Shown piece after piece: positions 1-8,257 of a DNA stretch of 64,000 nucleotides. The DNA is from Acidiphilium acidophilum (GTDB lineage: Bacteria > Pseudomonadota > Alphaproteobacteria > Acetobacterales > Acetobacteraceae). Location of the stretch: assembly GCF_033842475.1 (NCBI RefSeq), contig NZ_JAWXYB010000018.1:1843501-1907500 (forward strand), read 5' to 3'. The notes beneath the pieces were generated by a model. That model ran no database searches, was not told the DNA's origin, and was given only the letters and a program-made list of their open reading frames with translations. Every line of letters starts with the position of its first letter. Positions within the stretch are counted from its first letter, which is position 1. The position numbers and the translations under genes are program-made.

Positions 1-6
1 TTCAGC

Positions 7-729
7 TCAGCTCAGCGCGGCGACCAGGGCTTCGGCGGTGCGACCGTTGGCGATGGTGGCGGCGCGGCGGTCGTAATGCACGCCGTTGACCCGGGCGAAG
101 GCGTGCTGGACGCCGGGATAGACATGGGTTTCGATTTCGGGCTTGCCCTTGGCACCGGCCAGGACGGCTGCGCGGATTTCGGCGTTGGCGAACTCGTCCT
201 GCTCGGCCATGTGGACGATGAGCTTGTGCTTGATGTTGCCGAATTCGGGGACCAGCTTGTCGAGGGCGACGCCGTAATAGGAGATGTTGAGATCGGCGTC
301 CGACCGCGTGGCCATCATGACCGCGAGGCGGCCACCGAGGCAGAAGCCGACGGTGGCGACTTTTCCGGTGCTGCCGGGGAGTTTGCGGGCGGCGGCGATT
401 GTGGTTTTGAGGTCTTCGATGCCTTTGTCCTGATCGAAGCCGTTCATCAGGGCGAAGGCTTTTTTCCATTCGGCTTCGGATTTGTCGGTGATGTCGACGC
501 CGGGTTCCTGACGCCAGAACAGGTCGGGGGCGACCGCGATGAAGCCCATTTCCGCGATTTCGTGGCAGGTGGCGCGCAAGGCGTCGTTCACGCCGAAGAT
601 TTCCTGGATGACGACGACCGCGCCGGTCGGGTGGGTCGAGGGAGTGACGGTGTAGGCTTTGAAACTGCCGGACCCATCGGCGGCTTTGAGCTCGATGCTG
701 CCGGTGGTCGTGGTGATTTTATCGGTCAT
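7..729 (-). CDS. Dienelactone hydrolase family protein
   Basis: A 240-aa alpha/beta hydrolase of the dienelactone hydrolase family, probably cytoplasmic; it would hydrolyse lactone or ester bonds, but the real substrate cannot be read from sequence. The nucleophile elbow GFCLGG places the catalytic Cys at about residue 130, the QEIFG motif near residue 42 is typical of the family, and the C-terminal QHAF supplies the His. I chose the ATG at 729 because GAGGA lies just upstream; the frame runs further upstream but without family similarity. It stands alone, transcribed away from the ornithine decarboxylase gene start but on the same strand. Family assignment is secure, role is not. Confidence 0.9.
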   Translation of the reverse strand: MTDKITTTTGSIELKAADGSGSFKAYTVTPSTHPTGAVVVIQEIFGVNDALRATCHEIAEMGFIAVAPDLFWRQEPGVDITDKSEAEWKKAFALMNGFDQDKGIEDLKTTIAAARKLPGSTGKVATVGFCLGGRLAVMMATRSDADLNISYYGVALDKLVPEFGNIKHKLIVHMAEQDEFANAEIRAAVLAGAKGKPEIETHVYPGVQHAFARVNGVHYDRRAATIANGRTAEALVAALS

Positions 730-801
730 AAGGGTTTCCTCAGCGCAGGTTGAATGGATACGTGGCACTGTATACGCGGCACTGGGGGCCGCGCGCCTCG
801 A

Positions 802-1932
802 TCAGAGATAGTGTTCCTGCGGCGGAAGGAAACCGTTGAAACCCTGGCTCGCGTAACTCGTGACGTAGGCCCCGGTGTCGTGGATCAGGATGCGGTCGCC
901 GGATTTGAGGCTGGCGGGCAGGTGATACGGGGTGTCGCGGTACATGACATCGACCCCGTCGCAGGACGGGCCGGCGAGGATGGCGGGCGCGTCGGGGCCG
1001 GTGAGGCCGGGGGCGGTGATGGCATATTTGATGGCCTCGCCTTCGGTTTCGGCGAGGCCGCCGAAGCGGCCGATATCGAGATAGACCCAGCGGCGATCGG
1101 AATCTTCGCGGCGGGTGCAGGCGAGGACGACTTCGGTGACCGCGACGCCGGCATCGGCCACCACGGCGCGGCCCGGCTCGATCAGGAGATCGGGCAGGTC
1201 GTTGCCAAAATGGGCGCGGACCGAGGTCATGATGGCGTCGCCGAAGGTGCCGATCGCGGGGATGTCGTCGCGGTAGCGGGTGGGAAAGCCGCCGCCGAGG
1301 TTGAGCAGGCGCAGGTCGATGCCCCGGGCGCGGAGGTCGGAGAAGACCATCGCGGCCTGACCGATCGCGGTCTGGTAGGCGCCGACGCCGGTTTGCTGGC
1401 TGCCGACATGGAAGGACACGCCGTGGGGGATCAGGCCGAGATCGCGCGCGGTGATCAGCAGGTCGCGCGCATGGGCGCCGGTGGTGCCGAATTTGCGCGA
1501 GAGCGGCCAGTCCGCGCCGTCCTGGCTGACGGCGAGGCGGCAATAGACTTTGGCGCCCGGCGCGGCGGCGGCGATTTTGGCCAGTTCCTCGTCCGAATCG
1601 AAGGCGAAGAGATCGACACCGCTGGCGAAGGCTTCGGCGATGGCGCTGGATTTTTTGACGGTGTTGCCGAAGCTGATCGCGGAGGGTGCGGCGCCCACGG
1701 CGAGGCAGGCGCGGATTTCCTCGATGCTGGCGGCGTCGAATCGCGAGCCGAGGCCGAGCAGGCGGTCGAGCACCGGGGCGGCGGGGTTGGCCTTGACCGC
1801 GTAATAGATCGCGGCATCGGGCAGGGCCTCGCGCAGCGCGCCGAAATTGGCGGCGATGCGGTCGAGGTCGATCACGATTGCCGGGGTGGCCAGCACACCG
1901 GAGTCGATAAAACGGGCGAGTTTAGGGGTCAT
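802..1932 (-). CDS. Ornithine decarboxylase, fold-type III PLP enzyme
   Basis: A 376-aa PLP enzyme of the alanine-racemase-fold (type III) decarboxylase family, which turns ornithine (some members also lysine) into putrescine and starts polyamine synthesis. YAVKAN near residue 43 holds the PLP lysine, GGGFP the phosphate-binding glycines, EPGR the C-terminal PLP contact, and GPSCDG the catalytic Cys of the neighbouring subunit. The length fits bacterial ODC. The ATG at 1932 is preceded by an AAGGGAG-like ribosome site. The frame stays open for 45 more codons to a GTG at 2067, through a region that folds into hairpins and looks like a regulatory leader (see 1933-2130). Ornithine is favoured over diaminopimelate because the protein is shorter than LysA and is not near lysine genes. 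Confidence 0.88.
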   Translation of the reverse strand: MTPKLARFIDSGVLATPAIVIDLDRIAANFGALREALPDAAIYYAVKANPAAPVLDRLLGLGSRFDAASIEEIRACLAVGAAPSAISFGNTVKKSSAIAEAFASGVDLFAFDSDEELAKIAAAAPGAKVYCRLAVSQDGADWPLSRKFGTTGAHARDLLITARDLGLIPHGVSFHVGSQQTGVGAYQTAIGQAAMVFSDLRARGIDLRLLNLGGGFPTRYRDDIPAIGTFGDAIMTSVRAHFGNDLPDLLIEPGRAVVADAGVAVTEVVLACTRREDSDRRWVYLDIGRFGGLAETEGEAIKYAITAPGLTGPDAPAILAGPSCDGVDVMYRDTPYHLPASLKSGDRILIHDTGAYVTSYASQGFNGFLPPQEHYL

Positions 1933-2130
1933 GAACCCACTCCCTTCCCAGGTCAGAGCTTTGCGATCAGGCGCAAAGCAGGTTGCGAAACGGTCGAACG
2001 AACCAGCGACCAGACGGATGCCAGAACGCTTGACGTCGTTGCGTAACCCCCGAGAGGGCAGAGGCACGTGCGTTGCTGCGTGCGCAGCACATGGAGTTGC
2101 TGCGTGACGGGGCCGATAAACCCATCATGC
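1933..2130 (-). promoter_or_regulatory. Candidate structured leader of ornithine decarboxylase (speF-like)
   Basis: Read on the minus strand, the approximately 200 nt before the ODC start contain a perfect 8-bp stem (GCTTTGCG/CGCAAAGC, plus-strand 1958-1979) about 25 nt before the start codon, a second stem (GGTCG/CGACC, about 1993-2012) and a repeated ACGCAGCAAC motif. Alphaproteobacterial ODC genes are known to carry a conserved leader RNA called speF. Whether this belongs to that family is inference from position and structure; I could not run a covariance search. Confidence 0.45.
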
Positions 2131-2195
2131 GGGTATTGCAAGTGACAAATTGGTCGGGGCGAAGGGACAGGATAGGCCGAGGGGAAGCAGGCAGT

Positions 2196-2312
2196 CTTCT
2201 TTTTTTGTAAAAAAAGAAGCAAAAAAACTTTGATTCCTCGGGTCCGTGCCGATGAAACGACCGGGAACCAGATCAAAAAAAGTTTTTTGCTTCTTTTTTC
2301 CAAAAAAGAAGC
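2196..2312. repeat. AT-rich double-hairpin repeat, copy A
   Basis: Two hairpins made of CTTCTTTTTT and AAAAAAGAAG arms stand in inverted orientation about 45 bp apart, each continued inward by an AAAAAACTTT-type arm, so the whole 117-bp unit is also a large inverted repeat. The GC-rich spacer differs between copies. The same architecture occurs at 13496-13611 and 22537-22653. This copy lies between the divergent ODC and response-regulator genes. It resembles a REP doublet (BIME) in organisation; the family is not one I can name. Confidence 0.85.
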
Positions 2313-2441
2313 GCTTTCTCGCTTGGCTCGCTTCCCCCGATCGCCTGTTCAATAGGAGCGGCAGTCGGCGGTTGTTCCAGCAACACTATGAAATGTTTGG
2401 TGCCCTGCCCTGCCGCGTCTCGGCGCGCTATTGTAACATCC

Positions 2442-3161
2442 ATGGAAACCATGCCGCATATTCTGGTGGTCGATGATGACCGGGAGATCCGCGATCTGCT
2501 TGCGCGGTTTCTCGAACGCCAGCGGTTTCGGGTGACGGCGGCGCGGGATGGGCGGGAGGCGCGGCGGGCGTTTCTCAACGGGCATTATCAGCTCGTGGTG
2601 CTGGATTTGATGCTGCCCGGCGAATCGGGGCTGGATGTCGCGCGGTGGCTGCGGGCCGAGACCCAGGTGCCGATCATCATGCTGACCGCGATGGGCGAGG
2701 AGCCGGACCGGATCATCGGGCTCGAACTCGGGGCGGATGATTATGTGACCAAGCCGTTCAATCCGCGTGAGCTGGTCGCGCGGATACGGGCGGTGCTGCG
2801 GCGGGTGGGCGAAGGCGAGGAGCGTGGGCGCGAGGCCCCTGCCCGGCTTTATGAATTTGCCGGATGGTCGCTGGAGACGGCGCGGCGGCGGCTGGTCGAT
2901 CCGCAGGGCGTGGACGTCGCGTTGACCGGGGGCGAGTATGATTTGTTGCTGGCGCTGCTGGATCGGCCCAACCGGGTGCTGACGCGCGACATGCTGCTGG
3001 ATTTGCTGCGCGGGCGGCAGGCGGGGCCGTTCGACCGGGCGATCGATGTCGCGATTTCGCGGCTGCGGCGCAAGCTGGAGGATGACGGGCGGAACGCGCA
3101 ACTGATCAAGACCGTGCGCGGCGGGGGGTATGTGCTGGCCGCGACGGTCGAGCGGACATGA
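2442..3161 (+). CDS. OmpR-family response regulator
   Basis: A 239-aa two-component response regulator. The receiver domain (residues about 5-120) has the acidic pocket DDD at 11-13, the phosphoacceptor Asp at about 55 (VVLDLMLPG) and the conserved Lys at about 104 (TKPF). The C-terminal winged-helix DNA-binding domain (about 140-235) ends in the typical TVRGGGYVL. The start could be ATG 2442 or ATG 2451, and neither has a strong ribosome site; 2442 is kept as the longer plausible form. It overlaps the downstream kinase gene by 4 nt (ATGA), so the two are translationally coupled. The signal is unknown; the closest architecture is OmpR/EnvZ. Confidence 0.93.
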   Translation: METMPHILVVDDDREIRDLLARFLERQRFRVTAARDGREARRAFLNGHYQLVVLDLMLPGESGLDVARWLRAETQVPIIMLTAMGEEPDRIIGLELGADDYVTKPFNPRELVARIRAVLRRVGEGEERGREAPARLYEFAGWSLETARRRLVDPQGVDVALTGGEYDLLLALLDRPNRVLTRDMLLDLLRGRQAGPFDRAIDVAISRLRRKLEDDGRNAQLIKTVRGGGYVLAATVERT

Positions 3162-4507
3162 TCGGACGGCTGCGGCTGTGGCCGGCCAGTCTGGCCTGGC
3201 GCACCGCGATCACGCTGCTGGTGGGGTTTGCGATCATGCAGGCGATCGGGCTCGGGATTCATACCGTCAACCAGATGGCGCTCAATCATATCATCACCGA
3301 GCGGGAGATTGCGACGCGGGATGCGATTTTGTACCGGCGGGTGGTGCTGGAGCCGCAGGACCGGCGGGCGGCGATCGTGGCGACGGCGCAGGGGGTGAAG
3401 GGGGATGTGATCAGCCTCGATCCGATTCCGCCGTTTTCGGGGAGTTTCGACCTGCCGCTGCCGGTGCGCCAGATTTTGCGGGGCGCGTTGCTCGCGTTTC
3501 CGACCCCGCCGGGGATGCGGCCCCGGCGGGTGCTGATGCGCGGCGCGGTGGAACCGCCGCTGCTGATCATGAGTTTCGAATTGCCGGATCAGGGGTGGCT
3601 GACGATCCAAAGTCCGTTCCGCCCGACGCCGCCCTGGGCGACGCCGGGGTTTGCGACTGCGTTTCTGGTGATGTTCGGGCTGGGGGCGGTGCTGATTTTC
3701 TGGGCGGTGTTCCGGCTGACCGCGCCGGTGCGGACGCTGGCGGAGGCGGCGGAGCAGTTGGGGCGCGACATTCAGCACGCCCCGGCGCTGCCGGAAAGCG
3801 GGCCGACCGAGATTGCGACGGCGGCGGTGGCGTTCAATACGATGGCGGCGCGAATCCGGCGGTTCGTCGAGGACCGGACGTTTCTGCTCACCGCGATCGG
3901 GCATGATCTGCGCACGCCGATCACGCGGTTGAAGCTGCGGACCGAATTTCTGGAGGACGAGGCGCAGCGGGAGAAGTTTCTGGGGGATCTGGACGAGTTG
4001 GAGGCGATGCTGGCCTCGACCATCGCGTTCGGGCGGGATGTCGCGCAGACCGAGGCTTCGGTGCCGATCGATCTGGCGACGCTGCTGCGCACGGTGATCG
4101 ACGAGACCTCGGATATCGCGCCCGATTGCGCGGCGGCGATGCGCTATGCCGGGCCGGATCATTGCACGCTGCGGGGGCGGCCGCTCGCGCTGAAACGGGC
4201 GTTTGCGAATTTGATCGGCAATGCGGTGAAGTATGGCGATGCGGCGCGGGTGACGCTGCACGAGGCCGGGCATCATACGTTGCGGATCGATATCGAGGAT
4301 GACGGGGCGGGGATTCCGCCGGGCGAGCTGGAGCGGGTGTTCGAGCCGTTCCGGCGGGTGGAGACCAGTCGCAACCGCGAGACCGGGGGCAGCGGGCTGG
4401 GGCTGGCGATCGCGCGGAATGCGATTCGGGCGCATGGCGGGGATATCACGCTGGCGAACCGGTCGGGTGGCAAGGGGCTGATAGCGACGGTGTATCTGCC
4501 GACCTAG
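3158..4507 (+). CDS. EnvZ-like sensor histidine kinase
   Basis: A 449-aa inner-membrane sensor kinase. It has TM1 at about 14-36, a periplasmic region of roughly 125 residues, TM2 at about 163-188, a HAMP segment, a HisKA domain with the phospho-accepting His249 (GHDLRTPITRLKL), and a C-terminal ATPase domain with an N-box (NLIGNAVKYG), DDGAGIP and GGSGLGL. The order and short loop match the EnvZ/OmpB class. It overlaps the response regulator by 4 nt and must partner it. The periplasmic sensor part is proline-rich and I do not recognise a named sensor fold in it. Confidence 0.93.
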   Translation: MIGRLRLWPASLAWRTAITLLVGFAIMQAIGLGIHTVNQMALNHIITEREIATRDAILYRRVVLEPQDRRAAIVATAQGVKGDVISLDPIPPFSGSFDLPLPVRQILRGALLAFPTPPGMRPRRVLMRGAVEPPLLIMSFELPDQGWLTIQSPFRPTPPWATPGFATAFLVMFGLGAVLIFWAVFRLTAPVRTLAEAAEQLGRDIQHAPALPESGPTEIATAAVAFNTMAARIRRFVEDRTFLLTAIGHDLRTPITRLKLRTEFLEDEAQREKFLGDLDELEAMLASTIAFGRDVAQTEASVPIDLATLLRTVIDETSDIAPDCAAAMRYAGPDHCTLRGRPLALKRAFANLIGNAVKYGDAARVTLHEAGHHTLRIDIEDDGAGIPPGELERVFEPFRRVETSRNRETGGSGLGLAIARNAIRAHGGDITLANRSGGKGLIATVYLPT

Positions 4508-4532
4508 GTGAGGCGGTCAGGCGGTGAGCGGG

Positions 4533-4808
4533 TCAGGCGGTCGGGCGCTTGAAGAAGCCGGGTTCGGTTGGCGGTTCGGCGAAATCCTCGGTGATGGCGG
4601 TGACATCCGCGCCCGGCGGGCCTTTGCGGCAGGCGCGGAGGAGTTCCTCGACCGCGGCGTCATCCCCGGCGATCAGGGCTTCGAGCGTGCCGTCCCGCCG
4701 GTTGCGGACCCAGCCGGCGAGGCCGAGGCGGCGGGCGCGGGTGGTGATCCAGTCGCGGAAGCCCACGCCCTGCACGCGGCCGCTCACCACCAGGGTTTTC
4801 GCGATCAT
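4533..4808 (-). CDS. acyP: Acylphosphatase
   Basis: A 91-aa acylphosphatase, which hydrolyses the carboxyl-phosphate bond of acyl phosphates. The signature [11 protein letters not shown] near residues 10-20 contains the substrate-binding Arg, and GWVRNRRDG holds the catalytic Asn. The size is normal. Its start overlaps the stop of the ATP12 gene by 4 nt, so it is the last gene of a minus-strand run. A functional link to ATP12 is not implied by anything except this coupling. Confidence 0.92.
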   Translation of the reverse strand: MIAKTLVVSGRVQGVGFRDWITTRARRLGLAGWVRNRRDGTLEALIAGDDAAVEELLRACRKGPPGADVTAITEDFAEPPTEPGFFKRPTA

Positions 4809-5500
4809 GCCCGGGTGAGATTAACGAAACTGACCGCGGATGCAATATCGCGCGCGACCAGGGCGCGGCGGGCGGTGGATTCGGCATCGGTGCCCCATTG
4901 GCGTTCCTGCCAGTCTTCATCGAGGCGGGCGAGGTCGTGGGCTGCGGAAGCGGAGAGCGCGCCGGTGATGGCGGCGAGGCCGAGGATCAGACTGCCGAGG
5001 GCGGGGACCGCGACGCCGAGGCCAGCGAGCGCCCAGTGATCCTGCGTGGCGAGCACCCGGGCGAGGGCGCGGATCGCTTCCTCGGGCTGGGTGATCGCGA
5101 CGATGCCGTGCGTGGTTTCGAGGCGGGCGGCGAAGCGTTCGGCGGCCCAGTCGAGCCAGGGCTGCCATTGGGCGTGTTGCAGGGCGATCAGGCTGTCGGG
5201 GGCGTCGGCGCGGTAGCAGAGCAGGTCGGTGCGGCCATAGGCGAGGAGATTGGCGCTGAGCGGTGCGGGGTCGGGTGCAATCTGGCTGGTGGCGGCGGTG
5301 GCGAGGCGGGTGAGCGGCAGGTCGGCGGGGCCGATCACCGGCGGGGCATCACGCCATTCGGCGGCCATGGCGTCCGCGAGCGGGCGGTGCGGGATGGTGA
5401 GCGCACCGCTCGCGGGCAGGCGCATCGGTTTGCCGTCGAGCCGCAGGGCGAAGCCGCCGGATTCCGGCACGATGGTCACTTCGGTCCAGAACCGGCGCAT
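4805..5500 (-). CDS. ATP12-family F1-ATPase assembly chaperone
   Basis: A 231-aa protein of the ATP12 family, whose mitochondrial member binds F1 alpha subunits during ATP synthase assembly; alphaproteobacteria carry a cytoplasmic homologue. Family features are the N-terminal [18 protein letters not shown] near residue 24, the PLTRLA segment, [10 protein letters not shown] near residue 90 and the C-terminal [11 protein letters not shown]-type helix. The start is ATG 5500, 6 nt after the AsmA stop. ATP synthase genes are not in the window, so the gene is detached from its presumed client. Confidence 0.9.
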   Translation of the reverse strand: MRRFWTEVTIVPESGGFALRLDGKPMRLPASGALTIPHRPLADAMAAEWRDAPPVIGPADLPLTRLATAATSQIAPDPAPLSANLLAYGRTDLLCYRADAPDSLIALQHAQWQPWLDWAAERFAARLETTHGIVAITQPEEAIRALARVLATQDHWALAGLGVAVPALGSLILGLAAITGALSASAAHDLARLDEDWQERQWGTDAESTARRALVARDIASAVSFVNLTRA

Positions 5501-5506
5501 CGCGGG

Positions 5507-8206
5507 TCAGCGGAACAGGGATTGCAGAAGGTTCTGCGGACCGCTGGCGGGGGCGGCACCGGTGGTCGGCGCGGGGGCGGCGGCATCGTAGCCGGGGCCG
5601 CTCGGCATCGGGCCGGGATGACCCATGCGGGCCAGGGCGAGCGCGCCGGTGCAGCTCTGCGGGCTGGCGGGCGGCGGGGTGATGCCGAGATTCTGGGCGA
5701 GGCGGCCCAGCACGGTCTGGTGGTTGCGGCCGAGTTGCTGTGCGAGGGAGGCGACCGTCGCGTCGTAATCGCCGGCGGGGGCGATGCCGGCGTGGGGGTT
5801 GGCGAAGGTGCCGCGCAGGGCGACGGGGATCGGTGCCTGCCCGTTATCGACCCGGACCTGCGGGCGCAGGATCAGGTTGAGGCGTTCGGCCCCGAGATCG
5901 AGCGTGCCGGTGCCGGTGAGATACATCCGGCTGGAATCGAGGGTGAGGGCGCGGACGCTGGCGAGGCCGTTGGTCGCATCGAGCCGCCCGGCGAAGCAGC
6001 GCACCATGACCGGGCCCTGGGCGCCGACCAGCGAGGCGGGCAGGCCGACCGCGCTGAGGGAGGAGCCGAACAGGCGGGCGAGCAGGGCACCGTCGATCTC
6101 GCCGTTGACGGTGGAGACGCCGAGCGAGCCATCGAGCGTGGCGGCGATGCCGCGCAGCGAATTGCCCTCGCCGCCGAGATCGGCATAGAGCGCCATGGTC
6201 GCCCCGGCGGCGTTGGGCAGGCCCATCACGGTGAGCAGCGGGGCAAGGCGGAACGCGGGGGCGGATGAGGTGAGGTGGATTTTCGGCGGGTTAGCCGTGG
6301 CATCGACATTCAGCGTGCCGGTGACCGCGCCGCCGGGGAGTTCGGCGGTGATCGGGCGGATGGTCAGCACGCCCTGATGCAGGAGGCCGTGGGCGGTGAT
6401 CGCGTCGTAGGTCGCACCGTCATACATCAGTTGCCCGATGGTGAGTTCGACGTTGCCGTCGCCCTGGCGGAGCAGGTTGAACGGGAGCGGGGTGGCGGGG
6501 ATGACGTTGTTCGCGCGGCTGGCGGCGGGGGGGATGGTGGTGGTGGTCGTGGTGGTGGTGGTGGAATGGGGTTTCGGCATCGCCTGGAGCAGGGCGGTGA
6601 GGTCGATGCGGGGCGCGTTGATCACGGCCTGAAGGTCGGGGATTTTGCCGCGGATCAGGCTGAATGCGCCGCCGAACTGGCCCTGATCGGCGGTGACGGC
6701 GAGGCTGTCGAGGCCGATCGCGCGGTTGAGGCCCTGGCCGCCGGGATCGGTCAGCAGGCCGGAGAGGCCGATATTCGTCCAGGCCGGGAGGGCTTCGCCG
6801 GCGAGATCGGACAGATGGGCGAGGTTGGGGATGCGCGCGGTGAGTTTGAGTGCGACGCCCGCGAGCTTCGCCGGGGTGGCGATGCCGCCGGCGACGCCGA
6901 AGGTGGCGTTGCCGACCTTGGCGGCGAGGTTGACGGCGAAGCGGTCGTCGGCCGGGGTCGTGGGGGCCGGGGTGGTGGTTGCGGCGGGTTTTTCGGGCGG
7001 TTTGCCCAGGGCGGCCGCGAGGATCGGGCCGAGGGGGCCGGCGGTGCCTTCGAGCCCGACCGGCTTGTTCTGATATGATCCGGCGAGGGCGAGGTTCAGC
7101 GGCTGGTCGAACGAGGCCATCGTGGCGTTGAGCGAGGTGATCGCGAGGCCCTTGCGCCAGCTCGCGAGGTCGGACGCGCCGGCGGTGAGGCTGGCGTTGG
7201 TGACATTGGGCAGTTCGGCGGGGTGGCCGCCGGCCGGTGCGTCGGCTTGCGCGATCTGGGCTTTGAAATCGACCGATTTGAGCGGCGGGAGCCGGTAGCC
7301 GCCGGCATAGGTGTCGAGCGTGGCGAGGTCCGGGATCACGGCGTGGACCGCGAGGACGTAGCCCTCGGCGTGACGCGGGTGCGCGATGCTGCCTTTGAGC
7401 GCGAGCGTCGCGTTCTGCGCGCCGAGGGTGAGATCGATCGGCCACGCCCCGGTGCCGCCGCCGGTGAGGCGCGAGACCGGGCCGGTGGTGCCGGTGAGGG
7501 TGAAGGGCGCGCCATCGTATTGCGCCTGCATATCGAGGTGGAGCGGCGCGCCGAGGGCGGCGGCGCTGCCGGTGAAATGGGTGATCGTCAGCACGCGCGG
7601 GGCGGATGGCGCGGCCAAGGGCGCGAGGGTGCCGGTGCCCATTGGCGCAGCGGCGGGCTTGTAGGTGATGGTGCCGTTTTCGATCGAGACCGATTGCAGG
7701 GCGATGCGGTTGGCGTGGGAGGGCGCGGCAGCCTCGGATGATGCGGTCGAGGTCGGCTGATCCGGGGCGAACAGCCAGTTCGGTGTGCCGGTGGGTCCGT
7801 ATTCCAACGTGATCGCGGGGTCGATCAGGTCGAGTTTGACGATGTCGATCTGGTGGCTGAGCAGGGGCAGTAGCGCGACCTGCGCCTGGACGCGGCGGAG
7901 CGTTGCCATGTTCGCATCGGCGAAGCCGGGCGGGTTGGCGAGGGTGATGCCGGTTGCCGAGATGGTCGGGACCATCGAGAGGCGCATCCGCAGATTGCCG
8001 GTGATGCTTGCCTGCCGCCCGGTCGCGCGTTCGACCGCGGCGATGATTTCGGGCTTGTAGCGATTGGGGTTGAAGGTGGCGACGAAGATGAGCAGTGCTG
8101 CGACCGGCACCACGATGACCAGCCCGATCGCGATCAGGACGATGCGGCCGGTCGAGCGGCGGGGCGGGGTCGAGGCGCGGCTGGGTCTTTGCATGGGATT
8201 CCGCAT
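5507..8206 (-). CDS. AsmA-family envelope protein
   Basis: An 899-aa AsmA-type protein with one N-terminal membrane segment (about residues 22-44) and a very long beta-rich periplasmic part. The AsmA start is clear: FNPNRYKPEIIAAVE followed by TGRQASITGNLRMRLSM. AsmA-like proteins are inner-membrane-anchored and have been linked to lipid or outer-membrane biogenesis. The middle holds a run of nine Thr residues encoded by a near-perfect GGT repeat (plus-strand 6536-6562), probably a linker between the two halves. Start could be ATG 8206 or 8194. It follows the unknown 629-aa gene by 51 nt and precedes ATP12 by 6 nt. Confidence 0.88.
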   Translation of the reverse strand: MRNPMQRPSRASTPPRRSTGRIVLIAIGLVIVVPVAALLIFVATFNPNRYKPEIIAAVERATGRQASITGNLRMRLSMVPTISATGITLANPPGFADANMATLRRVQAQVALLPLLSHQIDIVKLDLIDPAITLEYGPTGTPNWLFAPDQPTSTASSEAAAPSHANRIALQSVSIENGTITYKPAAAPMGTGTLAPLAAPSAPRVLTITHFTGSAAALGAPLHLDMQAQYDGAPFTLTGTTGPVSRLTGGGTGAWPIDLTLGAQNATLALKGSIAHPRHAEGYVLAVHAVIPDLATLDTYAGGYRLPPLKSVDFKAQIAQADAPAGGHPAELPNVTNASLTAGASDLASWRKGLAITSLNATMASFDQPLNLALAGSYQNKPVGLEGTAGPLGPILAAALGKPPEKPAATTTPAPTTPADDRFAVNLAAKVGNATFGVAGGIATPAKLAGVALKLTARIPNLAHLSDLAGEALPAWTNIGLSGLLTDPGGQGLNRAIGLDSLAVTADQGQFGGAFSLIRGKIPDLQAVINAPRIDLTALLQAMPKPHSTTTTTTTTTIPPAASRANNVIPATPLPFNLLRQGDGNVELTIGQLMYDGATYDAITAHGLLHQGVLTIRPITAELPGGAVTGTLNVDATANPPKIHLTSSAPAFRLAPLLTVMGLPNAAGATMALYADLGGEGNSLRGIAATLDGSLGVSTVNGEIDGALLARLFGSSLSAVGLPASLVGAQGPVMVRCFAGRLDATNGLASVRALTLDSSRMYLTGTGTLDLGAERLNLILRPQVRVDNGQAPIPVALRGTFANPHAGIAPAGDYDATVASLAQQLGRNHQTVLGRLAQNLGITPPPASPQSCTGALALARMGHPGPMPSGPGYDAAAPAPTTGAAPASGPQNLLQSLFR
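6536..6562 (-). repeat. In-frame trinucleotide repeat encoding poly-Thr
   Basis: Nine consecutive Thr codons in the AsmA gene, eight of them ACC and one ACG. On the plus strand this is GGT x4, CGT, GGT x4. Slippage in units of three would change the linker length without breaking the frame. Confidence 0.9.
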
Positions 8207-8257
8207 AGGGGCTTTCCCGCGACGCGGCGAGCGGCGCAGGGTTGTATTGCGATTAAT

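Noticed and set aside
754-2046. Long open frame opposite the ornithine decarboxylase gene
   Set aside because: High-GC antisense shadow with Gly/Ala/Asp-rich composition and no motifs; the minus-strand gene is certain.
2196-2312. CRISPR-like repeat
   Set aside because: No regular repeat-spacer array; units are single and kilobases apart, and no cas gene is present.
2246-2476. Small Lys/Phe-rich open frames in and near the repeats
   Set aside because: They are translations of the poly-A/T hairpins in several copies, with no ribosome site or conserved product.
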